A stretch of 64,000 nucleotides of DNA, from contig NC_049988.1 in assembly GCF_000003815.2 (NCBI RefSeq), positions 22,869,069 through 22,933,068 on the forward strand, written 5' to 3'. The notes beneath the pieces were generated by a model. The model worked only from the letters and a program-made list of their open reading frames with translations, had not been told where the DNA came from and ran no database searches. Position 1 is the stretch's first letter. The number at the start of each line of letters is the position of its first letter. The translations under genes and the position numbers were made by a program. The stretch comes from Branchiostoma floridae (taxonomy: Eukaryota > Chordata > Leptocardii > Amphioxiformes > Branchiostomatidae). Shown here piece by piece: positions 28,711-43,700 of this stretch.

Positions 28711-31700
28711 GTGAGTGAAACTTTGTTTCGCGAGTCCCTCTCGACCCCCTGCTGTCCGCCCCCCTCCCCATTGTCTCTTCGTGGGGGCGGAAAATACGGA
28801 AGTTGTTCGAAACGCTCGAAACGATTTAATGTTTCCACAGCAAGTTTCGGAAATGCAGCGTCTGACTTCGGTTGTTTGTTGTGGTTTTCCGCTGTTTGGT
28901 TTGTAGATTTTACCCGGTTTACACTGAAAACAAAAGAGTTTGAAAGTTTATGAAGTTTGTGACATGACGGTTTAACGTTTGGTCAACAGCTGGGCGTGGA
29001 AAGTGGACCAAAGTGACACTGGAAAAACTGTTCGTAACACTCAGAATGACTCATGACTGTTTCCTCCCAAAAACTAAAGAAATGTTAGACTTATAATTTG
29101 AGTGGGTAGGTTGTTAATGTTCAACTTTTAAAGTAGATAAAACAAAACAAAATTAGATCGAACAGCAAGGGAGTGAACCTCCATACATCGAAAAGGATTC
29201 GAAAATGATAAATAATGTATTATGTAATCAGTGATTATGGTAACTAACTGTCTTGCCAATTGTGCAAATGAATTAAATCTTGATTAGTTAACGCAACATA
29301 ATTGTTAAACCTCTGTATGACGTAACGCACCAGTCCTGTACTTAGTTAGACTCTTAGAGTTATTGAGTACTAGTTACAAGACGTGAGGTGTAACGTTACT
29401 ATTAATAGGGTCTGAGTCATTGAAGTGGGCGGGAGAGTCTGATGGTGTACAGGTCTTAGGAAGTGTAGTGGGCTCTTTAACAAGTTCAAGGTGTGGCTCA
29501 AGACAAGGAGTTACGACTTCCCTCTTTGATCTCTGGAGCAAATCAGGGTTCAAAGCAATGACGGCAAGGCCGGGATTCGAACACTGGACAAATGATCCAG
29601 ATGCAGATTTCCTTAACTTTGATATGAAGTTGTGACCACTAATAACTCCTCAGTGAAACACAGCAGCTTTGTGACTTGCAATTTCCTGAGCAAATTAGGG
29701 CTCAAACTCAAACTTTAGTCAAAGTGCTGACGGCAAGGCCAGGATTCGAATCTTAAAGTATATATGATCCAGCTGAAGGCTTTCTCAACTTGAATAGGAA
29801 ACTGTATCCAGCGCAAGTTACTACAACCATGTACTAGTAGTAACTTCATGACTTGCAAACTTCTTTGATCTGTCCCACAAGTCTGGGCTCAGACATCAGT
29901 GGCAAGGTTGGGATTTGATCACTTGTAGTTGTACTACTAGTACACATATGATCCAAATGGGAAATTGTTTGTATCCAGTATACCTGCTCTTCAGAGAAAC
30001 ACACCAGCTTCGCTGTGAAGCTTGTAGTGTTTTAAAATCATTTTATCTCTCAACACTGATAACAGTGAACACAAAGATAAACTGTTTCTTTTACTTTTTC
30101 TGTAGTGAGGATGTTCCTACCTTACTTGATATTTTTATTGATAATGAAGAAAATGGGAGGGACACAAATAAAATACCAAAAACAAAACTTGAGTCTCACT
30201 GGGACATTTTAGCTCAAAACAACAGGGTTTTAGGGTCAAATAACATTTTTTCATGGGGTTTTCCAGCACTTAAGTACTAGAAGCAGGGCTGTTCAGCTTT
30301 GATCTGGTAGTATTTAGTTGTTTGTTTTTGTGAGTTTTGTCCCAGTGAAAGTTATGCTTCCAAACAGTGCACATTGGACATAAACACTGTGCATAACAGT
30401 ACAACGCCCCCCTCACATTCTTGGCAGCACAGCCATATCAACAGGAAGAACTTGAACTTGATTTAAAGTGGAACTCTCCGGAGGTGGTGACAGTTGGTCA
30501 TCATACTATTCATAGACACAGAAAGGGCTGGTGTCGAAATGTGCAGTGAAACGAACAGATAGTGATAAACTAAGCTGTCTCCAGGACCTGTATATATCTT
30601 GCTTGTATACCCATTTAAAAAAAACTAAACTTGATGACATGAAATTGATGAAAATGTGTTTTTGTAAGCTTAAAACAACAGGTTTGACAACAAAAATCAA
30701 CAACCATTGTTGGGTTTACAGGAGACCTTGCTACATCATCAGGGCTATTGATTATTGATTGGAAATCATTAACAAACTTCCTGGCCTGGCAGGTAGAAAT
30801 GTATTGATCTGGGTTGATGTGAATAATATCAGACTTGTGGCCAAACCACACGACATCAGGTCCAACCTGCCATTGCTGATCTATGTCAGAAATGTAAAAC
30901 TTTTGCCAAAATCCTCTGAGGAAAAAATTCTTAAGGAAAATACATAAATATAAAAGGTTCAAGGCTTAGTAGTCCCATAGCGTTTTTTAAGACCGTAGGG
31001 CAGTGGGCTTTTACATTACTGAGGAACGGCCAATAAACAGCAGCACTACGCCCTGGATGTTTTGCCCCAACACAAACTAGGGGTGTTATCCAGTAACCGA
31101 ACAAGAACAAGAATGTCTTAGTAAGTCTAGGTCACATGTATTGGGAGGCAGAGCCCCTCCTTCTCCTTCCACTGCCTTTTACCTCCCCAACCAAAGTCAG
31201 GTATCCATTTTTACACCTGGGTGGAATGAAGAAAGTCGTATTATAAAGTGCCTTTCTGAAGGGCACTGCTAGTACATCAGTGGCATGTCAGGGGATTCAA
31301 ACCCAGGACCTCTTGGTTCTGGGCCAAACACTCTAACCACTATGCCAACATGGGGATGGGGTTTTGTGCGCGTGAAAAAGTCGCGCGTGAAAAGTTGCGC
31401 GTGAAAAATCTGCGCGTGACACTATGCAAATTAGCTGATTCCCAAGGGATTAAAAAAGTTTCTGCAGTTTTATACTTAAAAGCTCAAACAAGATGGCACA
31501 AAATGGAATTAAGTATCATCAGCGTTCCCGCCAGGTTCTTGAAAGTATGCGTCCAAATATTTGGGAGGGAGGTATTGAGCGCCGGAGGCGCGATACGAGC
31601 GCCGCAGGCGCTCGCATTTTAGGGGGGTCCGGGGGCATGCTCCCCCGGGAAAATTTGGAGTTTCAAACCCTCTAAAACACAATTTCCCGCAATTTGAGAG

Positions 31701-34700
31701 GAAAATCATGCGCTTGAGATTGGATGTCGGTTGCCTCTTTACTCTCGTTATTCAGTAATCGACAACCGCCCTCTCTCAAAAAAATACACTATAGCGCGGG
31801 GAATCAGCCGTCCGTGATCTGGCCCGGGTATAATTTCTCCAGACATGAAAATTTTTGGATTTTTTATGCTTCGCAACAGGGCTCTAGCCAGTTCGTCAGC
31901 CCATGGAAAAATTCTGCCAATTTCTTCCGTCATTGAAAATGTCGACCTCGTGCGATCGATGTTGCGCCCTCCCTCATCAGCTCATCAAATAGTTTTCCGA
32001 GACGACAAAATAACGACGCCATTACACTTTGTGTTTTTTCTTCTATTTTTCCCGATGATTTTACTCAAATTTTTCGAATCGGTGGGGTTTTACAAGGCCG
32101 TGCCGTCATTTTCCACGAGCGTGCGTTTGTTTCCTGCGACCTCAGGTAACCCCGTTTTCGGCGTGAAGTCTTTGGCTGGATTTCTTTTTAGATAGACCAA
32201 GAACGTTATACATTACTCGAAGGAGGACGATCTCTTGCCTCTTTGGCAGTGATCAGTGCCGGGGTAGCCTTGAAGTAGTAGCCAGAAAGACGTTCCACCG
32301 TGCTGGGCGCTGCGATCGACGGTCCGTCTTGGGAGGGGGGGGGGGGACGTGCCGCGCCATGTGCCACGGAGGCCAACGCCAGTGCACAGCCGACTCGATC
32401 GACGCTTGACAACAATATTGCGGCCCCTTTTCTGCCACAAATTTTGTCTTTTTGAAACAAAACAAATTTGGAAATAAGAAATAAAGAGTATAGTTTTGGA
32501 TTCTTCACTTATTTACCGCGCACCGCTTTTTTAACTTGGATAAATGGGGAAACTTTAATAGTAAATTGTTAGCAGCTAGGGAAGAAACTTGCCAGACGAC
32601 ACGGGCGGCTACCAATATCACAAAACAACGTCACGTGCGCTAATACTCGGTAACTTTTCTCCGATGACCAATGACAGAGTACATCATTACATTTATCAAA
32701 CGCTGATTGGTTATTAAGATGATTAGATTTGGACCTCGTGGCCAATCTAGACTGCTTGGCGCCGGCGGCCTGTTGTCAAAGATACCGACTGCCAATCAAC
32801 TGCCCACAGCGTGAGAACTTTTGTTGAGATGTGCAACACTCGCGCAAAACAGTTTGTTTGTTCAATACTAGTATTATTAACCACAAATCTTTAACAAATA
32901 CATGAAAATGAGGACAAGTAAGTATCATGTTAAAATCAGAATATAAAATCTGCATAAGATTTCTTCCAGTGTTACAGAATGCTGACTGTGAGATGTATTT
33001 CACGGACTACAAATAATTATATTGCGCAACGGACAGCTCAGACTGGCGCGTGGCTGGGTGTGTCGCACATGGGTCCGCTAGTTGTAAAACGTGCCGCCCT
33101 CCGCCCCATTCACAGACTACTGGGATGGCCGGAAAGTGAACAATTTGAAGTATAAATTGTAAAGGTAGGATTCCTTCTAATAAAGACAGATTTTTTAAAA
33201 AGATTCCAGATACATTTTGTACACTGGTGGTACAGGTCAGCCTTTCTTACAGATTTTTTTATGGACGCATTCAGCCGAGCCGAGTGCGTCTTTCCAGAAA
33301 AAAATGCGTCCAAAGACGTAAAGACGTATGCCTGGCGGGAACGCTGAGTATCATATTGTTGCATTATTGAGTACAAAATCTCGATCTGAGTGATTTTAAA
33401 GTGATTTTTAAATGTTAAGTTTTCACGCGTAAAAAAGCTTGAAATTTGCGCGTGAAACAATCTTCTTCAAAAAAGAGAAAATGAAGCTTCTAAAATGGAG
33501 AAAAGCCTCAAATTGTTACATTTTACAATATAAAACCTCATATGAGTCATTTTTCCATGTATTTCTGTCAAATTTAGGTGATTTTGAAATGTTCAAAATA
33601 TGCAAATTAACCTATTCCCAAGGGATCTAAAAATTAGGGTTTTTTTCAAACCCAAAATTCAGGTAACAGATGGGAAATTATATCATAGGTTCAAATTTTT
33701 CTGCCTTATAATTCCTTGCTGCACATTTTCTGACATATTTCAGGAACTTTATTTTTCACGCGCAAATTTTTCACGCGCACGCGCATATTCTCCACGCGCA
33801 GAAAACCCGTTCCCCCAACATGACACCACACAAATGTAGGAACAATGATCATGTTTAAAAAAAACCCCATGCTGTACCTGCTGTTCTTACTACCTATATA
33901 ATATTACCTCAGGGTGGTCATTTGGGTTCCTAACCATAGTGTTTATATAATTAAACTAATTAAAAGTAATTTTGACAGGATTGTATAGGTCTAGTTGCTC
34001 AAATTTCACACCGATTCCTCAAACAGCACTGCTGCCATAAATCCTGCTGATACGGGCAGGTTTTTCCTGGCTTCTGGCTGCTTGTTCCAACAATACTTCC
34101 TTTCAGCTCAATGGTCTGTACATGACATTAGGGGTATTACTGTTGTGGCTGTGTTGGAACAAGGCAGGCTGTTGGACAGTTTTACAGCAGCTTGTTTGTA
34201 TTCTTAACTTTGCTTTCTGTGGTTGGTGTGATGTTGTCTGTACCGCTGTACTCTAGGGAGCAGTATGTAATATGTCTTGGAGTAGACTGCAGTTTGTAAT
34301 GTGCATATAGAATTTTTAGAAACTGAGGTTATGGACAAAATCCTGAAGTGCAAGTTTGGAGTTAAAACTAAAAAATGAAACTCTAGCTTAACATTAAATG
34401 CTGTAAAGTTAAAACTACCACTTGTAGTTGTACATCATGCAGGGCTCTAGCCAGCTCGAAATTTTTTTCCGTCAGCCAATTCCCATTGTCGCGAAAACAC
34501 TATTCCAGGAGTTAGAGAGACTGACCTAAGAGGCTAAGACCTTGAAAAACTGGTTTTAATGAGATTATCGTATGCGAAAGGGCACTGTCAACGATCATAA
34601 CAATAGCAATACAAAAAGTGTGTGGCTTTTACGACTGTGGACGGCGTCCCCAAGCCGCCTGTAGCTTCCACCAAGGAGCTTTTAAGTTTTATCAGATTTT

Positions 34701-37700
34701 TGTCAGTCAAGGTTGACGTATTAGTTTTAAAATTTGTCCGTCACATGCAGCAAATGTCCGTCAATTGACGGAAAAACGGACGCTGGCTAGAGCCCTGACA
34801 TCATGTTTATTTTAAGTTTGTTCATGGCAGCTTGGAAAGTTGCAGAGATATTACTTGGCACCTACAATTCATCATCTTGTGTGTGATCTTGACTTGAGTC
34901 GACAGTTACTGAGTGGTTTAAAATTCCAGAAAGATGAAAGTTTTTTAAACCTAGATGTCAGCCTGAAGGTATGTAAGAGACACAGAGGAAAAGTATTCCG
35001 TACTCTGGTCTGGAATAACAACAAGTTGAAGTGCGCCCACCTAAAGTGAGTCATGTTATAACAGGAGCCAGGCTGTACCAGTAGTGAAGTGTGTATTAAA
35101 GGGCTGAACTTCAGACTCACCCACACACCACTTATGTGAACCTGATGCCTGGGGTCTTGTTATGGTGTTTAAATGTTCAAAGCAGGAGGATATTATGGCA
35201 GGGCTGGAAATTCATTTTACTAGGGAGAAGTTGCACGTGACTTAGAATTAGATGTACAGGAATTTTTTGGGTACCCTTTGCCAGGCTCTGCGGATCGCTG
35301 GTCAATAGTAGAAATTGGCCAAATAGAGTCAATAGTAGTAGTAGTACGCCATAGGCTCTGTGGGTCGCATACTGACTCCTATGGCTGGGTGACTCCCCTA
35401 GCGTACTATTGACTCTATTTGTCGAATTTCTACTATTTGACCAGCGATCCACGTAGCCTGGTAGAGTCTAATTTGTTTTGCATGTACAACACAAAGTTAT
35501 ATGTCTTCAAAATCCAAAACTAGTAAAAGATTTTCTCCATATCTTGAATCTGAAATTCTCAATTTTTCTTCCTCAACAACAGTACTAATATAACAGTTTT
35601 TTTAAATAATTTTTTTTGGACACACTTAGAGTTTGATATCTAAAGTAAATGTCAAGATTACGCTGTAGTATTTCACGTAGCCAGGCTCACCCATACACCC
35701 AGTCGATGATTAGGTGCACAGCTTACACATTTTTGTTTTGGATGAGTGTTTACTTTAGTTGGTGGCTATGAAATGTAGCTCCATATACTTTTACGTATCC
35801 AGATGATGATATCCACAGAACTGTGTTGAGCAGGCCTGCCAGACTGTACAGGGAGATGTGTTAGTTAGATTGTAACACTGTCCAGACTGGTCTCATCTGT
35901 CAACTCACAACAACAGGCCAGCCCACTTGTTTATACAGACTAGAGATATACCCAGGGGGTGGGGTTATGCTTGTTCATCTATACAGTATCTGTGTAGAAA
36001 TAGAACCCCACTGTTACATCTGTACTAATGTAGGTCCCAGTCTTTGTTCAAAGTATGACACCTACACACAGAACCTAGCACAACAGTCCAGCCCTGTTTT
36101 TACACAGTACAGTGAATAGGGCTATGTTGTCATCCACCAACTATGCTAGACTCTTTCTGAATCACAGACATAGAATTTTGTACCTGATTCTGGTCTGTAA
36201 TTACAATTTACATATCTGTAGAGGGGAATTCTCATTATCGAGACTTATCATATCATGCAGGGCTTGAAATACTGGGTGCATGTGCACCCAGGTGCACTCA
36301 AAATTGGAGCTGTGCACCCAATTTTTTTCAGTGGGTGCACAGGGTGCACCCAAATATCTTCTTAGGTTTATGTATGGAAAGGTATCTACTATAAATATAT
36401 AATCTAGTATGCTGTTATGCTAGTGTACATCATATTCTTGGCATCTAAGTGTTAGAAAGATAATAAAAATATCTGTCATGTTACTTGTATAAGAATTTGA
36501 TACTAAGTTTTGGTATTAGGTTTTCTTGACATTCTACTTAAATTTAAGTGGTGCACCCAAAGATTTTTTGGTGCACCCAATTTATTAAGCTGGGTGCACC
36601 AGTGCACCTAATCCCAAAAATGAATTTCGAGCCCTGTCATGTCACAGAGGAGCCGGTGTGTCAGACAGTTGTAAATAAGCCTCACTATAAAGCACAGTAC
36701 ATACATACATGGTTTATACACATAGCCTTAGATGTACTTGTGAATGCTTCATCAAGTTCACAGCAATTCAATTACCATATAATCAAAAAATGTTTTTGTT
36801 TCCTAGGCTTGAAATCACTAGCCTGAGTACCATCCTCCGTAATGACTGCTGGCTCAATACTTTACTAGTAGTATGCTTACCTTGATCATTGTGATCACTA
36901 CGGACGATGGTCAATGAAATGACAGATTTAACGTAGCAAATTTACAAGATGAGGAATGAGATCCCAAACAATGAGTGGGATGGGAAAAAGAGGCTGGAGA
37001 TAGCCCTTCACCAGGGATCTGAATTGCTTTGCTGTGGTATGTAACGCAGGGTTCTAGCCAAGATTTCATTACCAAGAAGCGAGAAGAAGCCGAACTTTTG
37101 TGTTAGACTAGATTTGTGACACTTTTATGTATGTATATATCTTGACTTGTTGTGACCTGTACTTAGCTCGGTTGGGCAAAACTGTACAATAAAGGTCTTC
37201 ATTCAATTCAATTCAATTCAATTACTTTGCTGTGGTATGTAACGTTACATCTCAGTATTTCAGTCATCCCTGTTACAGCTCTGACATGCGCCACAGAAGT
37301 TTCTGGCCTCCAAACTATGTGCCTGGTCTTGGTCTAGAATTACATGTATGCAGTAAGGAACTCTCTATCAGTATGTACTGTACAGATAAACAATAAATCT
37401 CTTTATTCACTTAGGCCACACCGATTTAATTTCTTGGTTCACGGATTCGCTCGCTCCTATTTTTTGGGAAAAAAATAAAAATAAAAATTACCACTCAGCA
37501 AGTTTTCACCGTTAATGAAACCATTCACCAACTTTCTGGTGTCGCAAATTGGCCTTTATATTATAAGCTCCTTAAAGTGTGGGTACAGGTGCTGTTACTG
37601 TATGATAATAGTGTTTTTGTACTTTTTTCAAGCTGAAAACTTTTTTGTTTATGTTTTGGATTAGCCGTTACCTTTACCCCAACCATTTTACAATTTTTAT

Positions 37701-40700
37701 TTTTATTTTTATTTCTCCCTCTCGCTCCATATTTTTTATGAAAAAATCTGTGAACCAAGAAATTAAATTGGTGTGGCCTTACATACTACTAAACAACTTG
37801 GCCTCACTATGTTATAACCATGCTTTTATCACTGTTCTAAAGTAGTATAATAAAATTCAAACTGGACACACTAGCCGCCCTTACACAGGAGCAGATCCCC
37901 TGGCAAGCATGAAATTCTGATTGACCAGGGATGCTACAGGTCACTGGTCACAGTGGGGGAAGCAGGGTTCTCCCCAGAGGGTGGAATAAGGGAGGCCCTC
38001 CACTATACTCTCAGCCAGCTCCAATATACTATTTTTCAAATTTAGTGTGTTTCTTCCCTATTTTCTTTGTTAGTTTTGCTAAAATTAATGACAATTCACA
38101 GATTTTTGTGCCAAGTGGCATCACTTTTCCAGTCAGCACTGTCTGCAAAAACTTGTGAATGAGCAATGATCAAAACAATAGTCGTTTTGCCACTTCACAA
38201 CAAAGGAATCACAACAATATATTTTACTTGTAGTATTTGACACCCTCTGTCATTGCAAAATGAACCCATTTTCATGAAAACGCAGCGCGTTGGTTCAGGT
38301 TGTTTTTGCCAGCCCCTCCACTATACTAAAAAATTCTGGGGAGAACCCTGGGGAAGACTCTGATTCTGATTCTGAAGGTAATTCTGCCCATCAGGATAGC
38401 TTAAAATGCACCATTTTAACTTAGAATACTCTAAGACTCTGCACCATGGAAGGTGGATGCCCCTGGACCCCCCTAAAATACTCGCACCTATACGACTTGC
38501 CAGGACTCACTAAGAAATTTGGACCCCCTATAATAAAATCCTAGCTAAAAGTCTGGTTATAATATAACTGATTAACCATTATTGTGATACATGCCATTGA
38601 ACTTTGTGACCTGCAAACTATGCCAGATGTCGATCTAGAATTTCATGTCAAGGAAAGGTACTGTTTATCATCAAGTACAGAAGGAAGTTTGAAGGGAACT
38701 GTTCAAGATTAGATATGTTGTCATGTAGTTCAAAACAACACTGAAATTCAAGTTTCTGCCTTAAAAAAAGGAACACTAGATTTCACCAATTGTGTATAAA
38801 GTCATCCTCAAATGTTGAATTTTTGCCATTTTGGTCTATAATTTTGGAATTACCTCCATATATGGTCAGGATGACCTTGGCGGTTCCACACCAGCCATAT
38901 TTGTTTGTGACCTTGACCAGTAGAGGTCATTGTCAGGTTTATCTGGAGACTGTCAGGGTTTGAACTTGACCTTGGACCTGACAGTGAAGGTGGGGTTTGT
39001 TATCTTGTTTTGGGAGACAGGAATTCTGGGCCATGTTTGGCTGTTAGAAAGGAGGTCAGCAGGTCTGATATAAGCCAGGTTGTTGGAGGGCTAGGGGGTG
39101 TGCACCGTATAATGGTACAAAACCGTTTTTTTCTCGTTGGACCCGTCCAGAAAAACCGGCCGGGAAAAAATCAGTAGACCGGATTTTGGACCGATTAGAA
39201 TATGAACTGATGACGTTCATGTATTTTGGGTCTTATTTAGTCTGTGTAACGCAAACTCTTCTGTCAAGGGCTGTAACTGGCCCCTCCACATGTAGCACGG
39301 GCCAATAAGAAGCACGATTAAATCAGGCTAGGGCTTGTTGGTCCAAGAAAATTCATTTTGTCACAAGAGCAAACAAGAGGAGAGTTGATACTGACCTTTT
39401 TAGAAGGTTCTACAGTCAAACTTTGTCTCAAAGTTGACAGACTTAGGCATTTATGTTGTTTACATGAAGATAGGATGCTCCACCAAACAGATTCCTTTGT
39501 AGTGAAATGGACCTGTATACACTTTTCTGTAGAGCGTAGTCAGCCAAGTGGCCTATAGTGGTGTAATGGTTAGGGTGTTTGGCTCAGTGCCCAGGGGTCA
39601 TGGGTTTGGATCCCCTGACATGCCATCTACATGTGTACATGACTTTCCTCACTCCACCCACCCAGGTGCAAAAATAGGTACCTGACTTAAGCTGAGGAGG
39701 TAAAACTTAAACTAAAAGCAGTGGAAGGAGAGAGTTTGGTTTCGCTTTCCAATACCGTGTCCTTAAAGACACAGTGGATAACAATCGTAAAGAAGGTACA
39801 AACTAGCCTGGATACCATACCCCAACCTCAAATATCTGTCATGTTGGGGTCTGGCAGGATGGCTGTAGAAAGGTTCTCGAAGGCCCTTGATCAGAGGGAG
39901 GAGAACCTAGGATTGATGACCACTCACACCACAGGTAGCCAGCTACAACACACCACAGTTGGTCAGCAGGCTATCACAGTAGCGAATCAGCTACGTTATG
40001 GATTCAAAAAGTACAGTTGGGGTCTTTAACCAATCATGGTAGGGTGTAATTACCTCCTGCTGATCCTGTGCTGTTCTATTGGTGGAGTTTTTTGCCCACT
40101 ATAAGGGGCAAACTTGAGAAGAGTTCCTATCCCATCCGGCCAGACCCCTGCACGATAGATACTTGAGATCGGGCTGGGGTTTGGTAACCAGGCTAGGTAC
40201 AAACTGGGTACCTGACTTTGGTTGTGAAGGTAAAAGGCGATGGAAGAAGAGGGATGAGCTCCACCTTTTATACCATGCCCTAGACACTGTAGTGGAGAAC
40301 ACTCTACTGCATATGGCCTCGAAAAGGCTCTGGGGCTTCTTTTAGTTACCTTAGATCAGTCATATGATTTGTAGCCGGAAATATACAGCATGATTGGTGC
40401 ATTCTTTGTATACAGCATAATCGGTGCCTGAATTCAGCCTACAGCAAAGCCAACCTGCTGAATGTCATGTAAAATCTACCCTGGGTCCATTACTGTATTT
40501 ACAGTAGACAAGTTTAGGTTGGAAGATCTCTGACTGAAGTGAAGACCAGTGAAACCCAGACTGGAGGAATGTTTTGTTTTTGTTTACATGGAGTCTCCAG
40601 GTATTCCTACAGAAACAAACACACCTGGTCATTAGAATGACTGGTACATTCCTGCAGGAGGAACAGCAATTATCTGTATCTGGGAAACAATGAAACAAGG

Positions 40701-43700
40701 GAGGGGGAGATTTGGAAATTAGGTCAGATGACGATTATCAGATAGATTAGTTCGAGATACTGTACTGTACCGGGATTAGAAAGTCTAGTGTATAAAGCCT
40801 GGATACCAGACCCCAGCCCGATCTCAAAAATATCCCCACATGTATATTTTTGATATCAGGCTGGGGTCTGGTATCCATACAAAGTCAAGTAGGGTTGAAC
40901 ACTGTTATTGCCTCCATAAAAAATGGAGGTATAGTTTTTACTTCACATGATGTATGGGGATATATCTCAAGAACCGCTGGATTGATTGCAATGGTGTTTG
41001 GTAGGTCGGTACGTGGGGTGGTTCCGACTGTGAAGTTGGATTTTGGGCCTCCTGGTTGTTGACCTTGGTACTGCAGCAGCAATTTAGATTTCATATCTTT
41101 GGACGTGCTGTGGTCTTGTTTTTCAAAGTGGAAAAGAGAAGTTGTCTTCAGCAAAGTTCAGTATTCCACAGGAGTAGAACATACTAGTAATCTATTTTTT
41201 ACATCACGGAGATGCTCATAAATTATTTAGAAGTAAACAATAAATGTTTTATAGTCTACAACAAGCTGCTATTCTCTAGTTGTGAATTCCGCAGAGAGCC
41301 ACAAGTGGAGGAATGTGGGTTGGAATGTGACTGAAGGCCAGCATAAACTGTTGATTTGTTGTTGAACTTCACTGTTGATAGACTAACGGTTAACTGCTTA
41401 ACACAGGCACCTTTAGTTAGAGTTAGACGGTTTAGGTGACCATAGTGACTTACTCAAATTTATAGGATTAAAACATCTATGTTGTCTTTGTGTGACAACA
41501 TGCCTTACTTTATAAAAAGTTGATTAAACTGGTGAAGAGCCTACATCAATTTAATTTGTTGTTTCTGGAACAAAACTAAAAGCTTTTTATTTAAAGCAAG
41601 CAGAAATAAAAACCGAAGGCTAGGAGGATTTCTAACTTGTACATGTGTCTGATTCTGCTCACCACTACCTGAAACTGTGTGTAAAACCTAGGTACTAGTA
41701 CAGACCTTCCTCTGTCTCTGTTTTCATTCACTAATTTCTTAAGTCCAAGAACAAGGAAACAAAATCGGTGTGGCCTAAAAAAGAAAGTTGATGTTTTGGA
41801 AAGATTTGGGGGCCAGTAGGTATGACTTATCAGACTGTTACTAGTAAGGGATTAAAATATGTATGCATGCATATGTATCTGTGTCATCCCTGTTGAACAA
41901 CTTGTCCTACTTTCTGTGATAGGGGAAGAATTTATGTAAGTTCATGTTACAGATTACAATCTACATGGCTGGTGATTAGAACATTCCAGCTGATAATATA
42001 TGGCATTGAAGATATTTCTTCTTCAAATATCACTTTGAATAATACTTCTTACTAATCCTATATTAGGGCAGATGCTGGAGAGCCACATCTCAACTTGTTA
42101 TGGTAGTTTGATTAAGATCCTCCGTAGTAATATATACATTTAGGCGTGTGCCTTTTTTTAAGTCTGGCCAAAACTTGTAAGCTGCCCATATACTAGTAGT
42201 CAAAAGTATACCAAAGTATACCTTCATTTCAATTAATTGAAACCAAACCTAACTCTGTTTAGCTAGCTAGAGCAAAATTCTCAACATCTCAAAAATGTTT
42301 CTGCAAATCACAGTTTGTACTTGTAAGCAGTATGAATTTTCAAGCATTGGCCTTGGACAGACCAACAGTTGGTAATGTACTATACAGGTGTATCATTCCG
42401 TATGGCACTTACCAGTTATAGGATACCCCTATCAAAAACTCAGGATCAGAAGGACATTCCGGACTAGAGAGGCACTTTATTTATTTTTATTTATTCTATT
42501 TATTTCTTCCTCAAACGTACATAGGCAGGGAAATACACACATGGTAAACCCTGAATTGCGTAGGTTTACGCAACTTCACAACTTGTTTGTGCCTGATGGC
42601 TCTATACAAAACATGGCCATCTCAGCCTGCCAAGTGTATTTACTTGTATGGTATTACATAAAGTGTTCCGGATTCTACATTTCAAAATGCTTTCAAACCG
42701 TTTCTGATTGCCAATTCAAAAAACTCTCATGACCAACTGCATGGAAAATGCTGTCAAGTGTGCCGCTTGAGCTGTGTTGGTAGCCCTGTAACAGTACTGT
42801 ATAATATGTTATATTGATGTCAGAGGTTTTTTTAGACAGTTGTTTTAGTTAGGCCTCACCAATAATAAGATTTTTTTGGTTCTCAAATTCAAAAGCAAAT
42901 AAAAACATGAATTGAAGACAGCAGAATCTGAGGAGAAATACACTGACTTGTATTGTATTTGTATAATCAGTGTCTGCAAATGTAGTCAGACTCAGATTCA
43001 AGTTTCTATGTTAATTGAATTTTTTGTGCTAAAATTAACAACAGAAAGGGTCTTAAACAGTCTAACAGAATCACTGACCATAGTTTTTCATCAGTAGACT
43101 AAGAAAATAAAGAGTAGTGGATGTTGTGAGGAACATCTTTTACTAGTATTTTAGAGACCTTGTGCAGTTATTTGTTCTGTATACAGTCTATATAGAATAC
43201 AACACGGTGTATTCCGTATCACCCGAGGTATCAGCTCGACCGCGGGTCGGATCGCACGAAGTCCGGAGGGTGATCCGACCCGCGGGAGGGCTGAGACCGA
43301 GGGTGATGCGGAATACACTGTGTTGTATTTTATTTATGTCATACCCACCTGAGAAAACCCATGTTTTGATGCGAAATGCGCCAGAAGTTGAACAAATTTG
43401 GTGCCCTCGAACAAAAAGTGTTGCAACAGTAATGTTCCAACGTCTTAATCAGGTATTCGAACATTCGATGGCGCCACACTCGGCCCGCTCGAAACAGTTC
43501 GATTTATTCGAATGGAGCCTGTGTGATACGCCTTTCGAACCGGTCTGATACGGAAACGTATGGCCCGGTCCGGAACACCCGTATCAAACGTTTTCGCGTC
43601 ACAGGTATGACATAATGTGTATTATTCTATGATTCCATGAACTTGAAGGCTTGATATCACTTGAAGGCTTGATATCACTTGACAGATGCAGCCTGTGCCA

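Noticed and set aside
32206-32508. A 100-codon minus-strand gene
   Set aside because: Low complexity, no family, and it lies inside a non-autonomous hAT element.
39548-39620. tRNA gene
   Set aside because: A- and B-box-like words are present, but there is no cloverleaf, and the following body recurs in other SINE copies.
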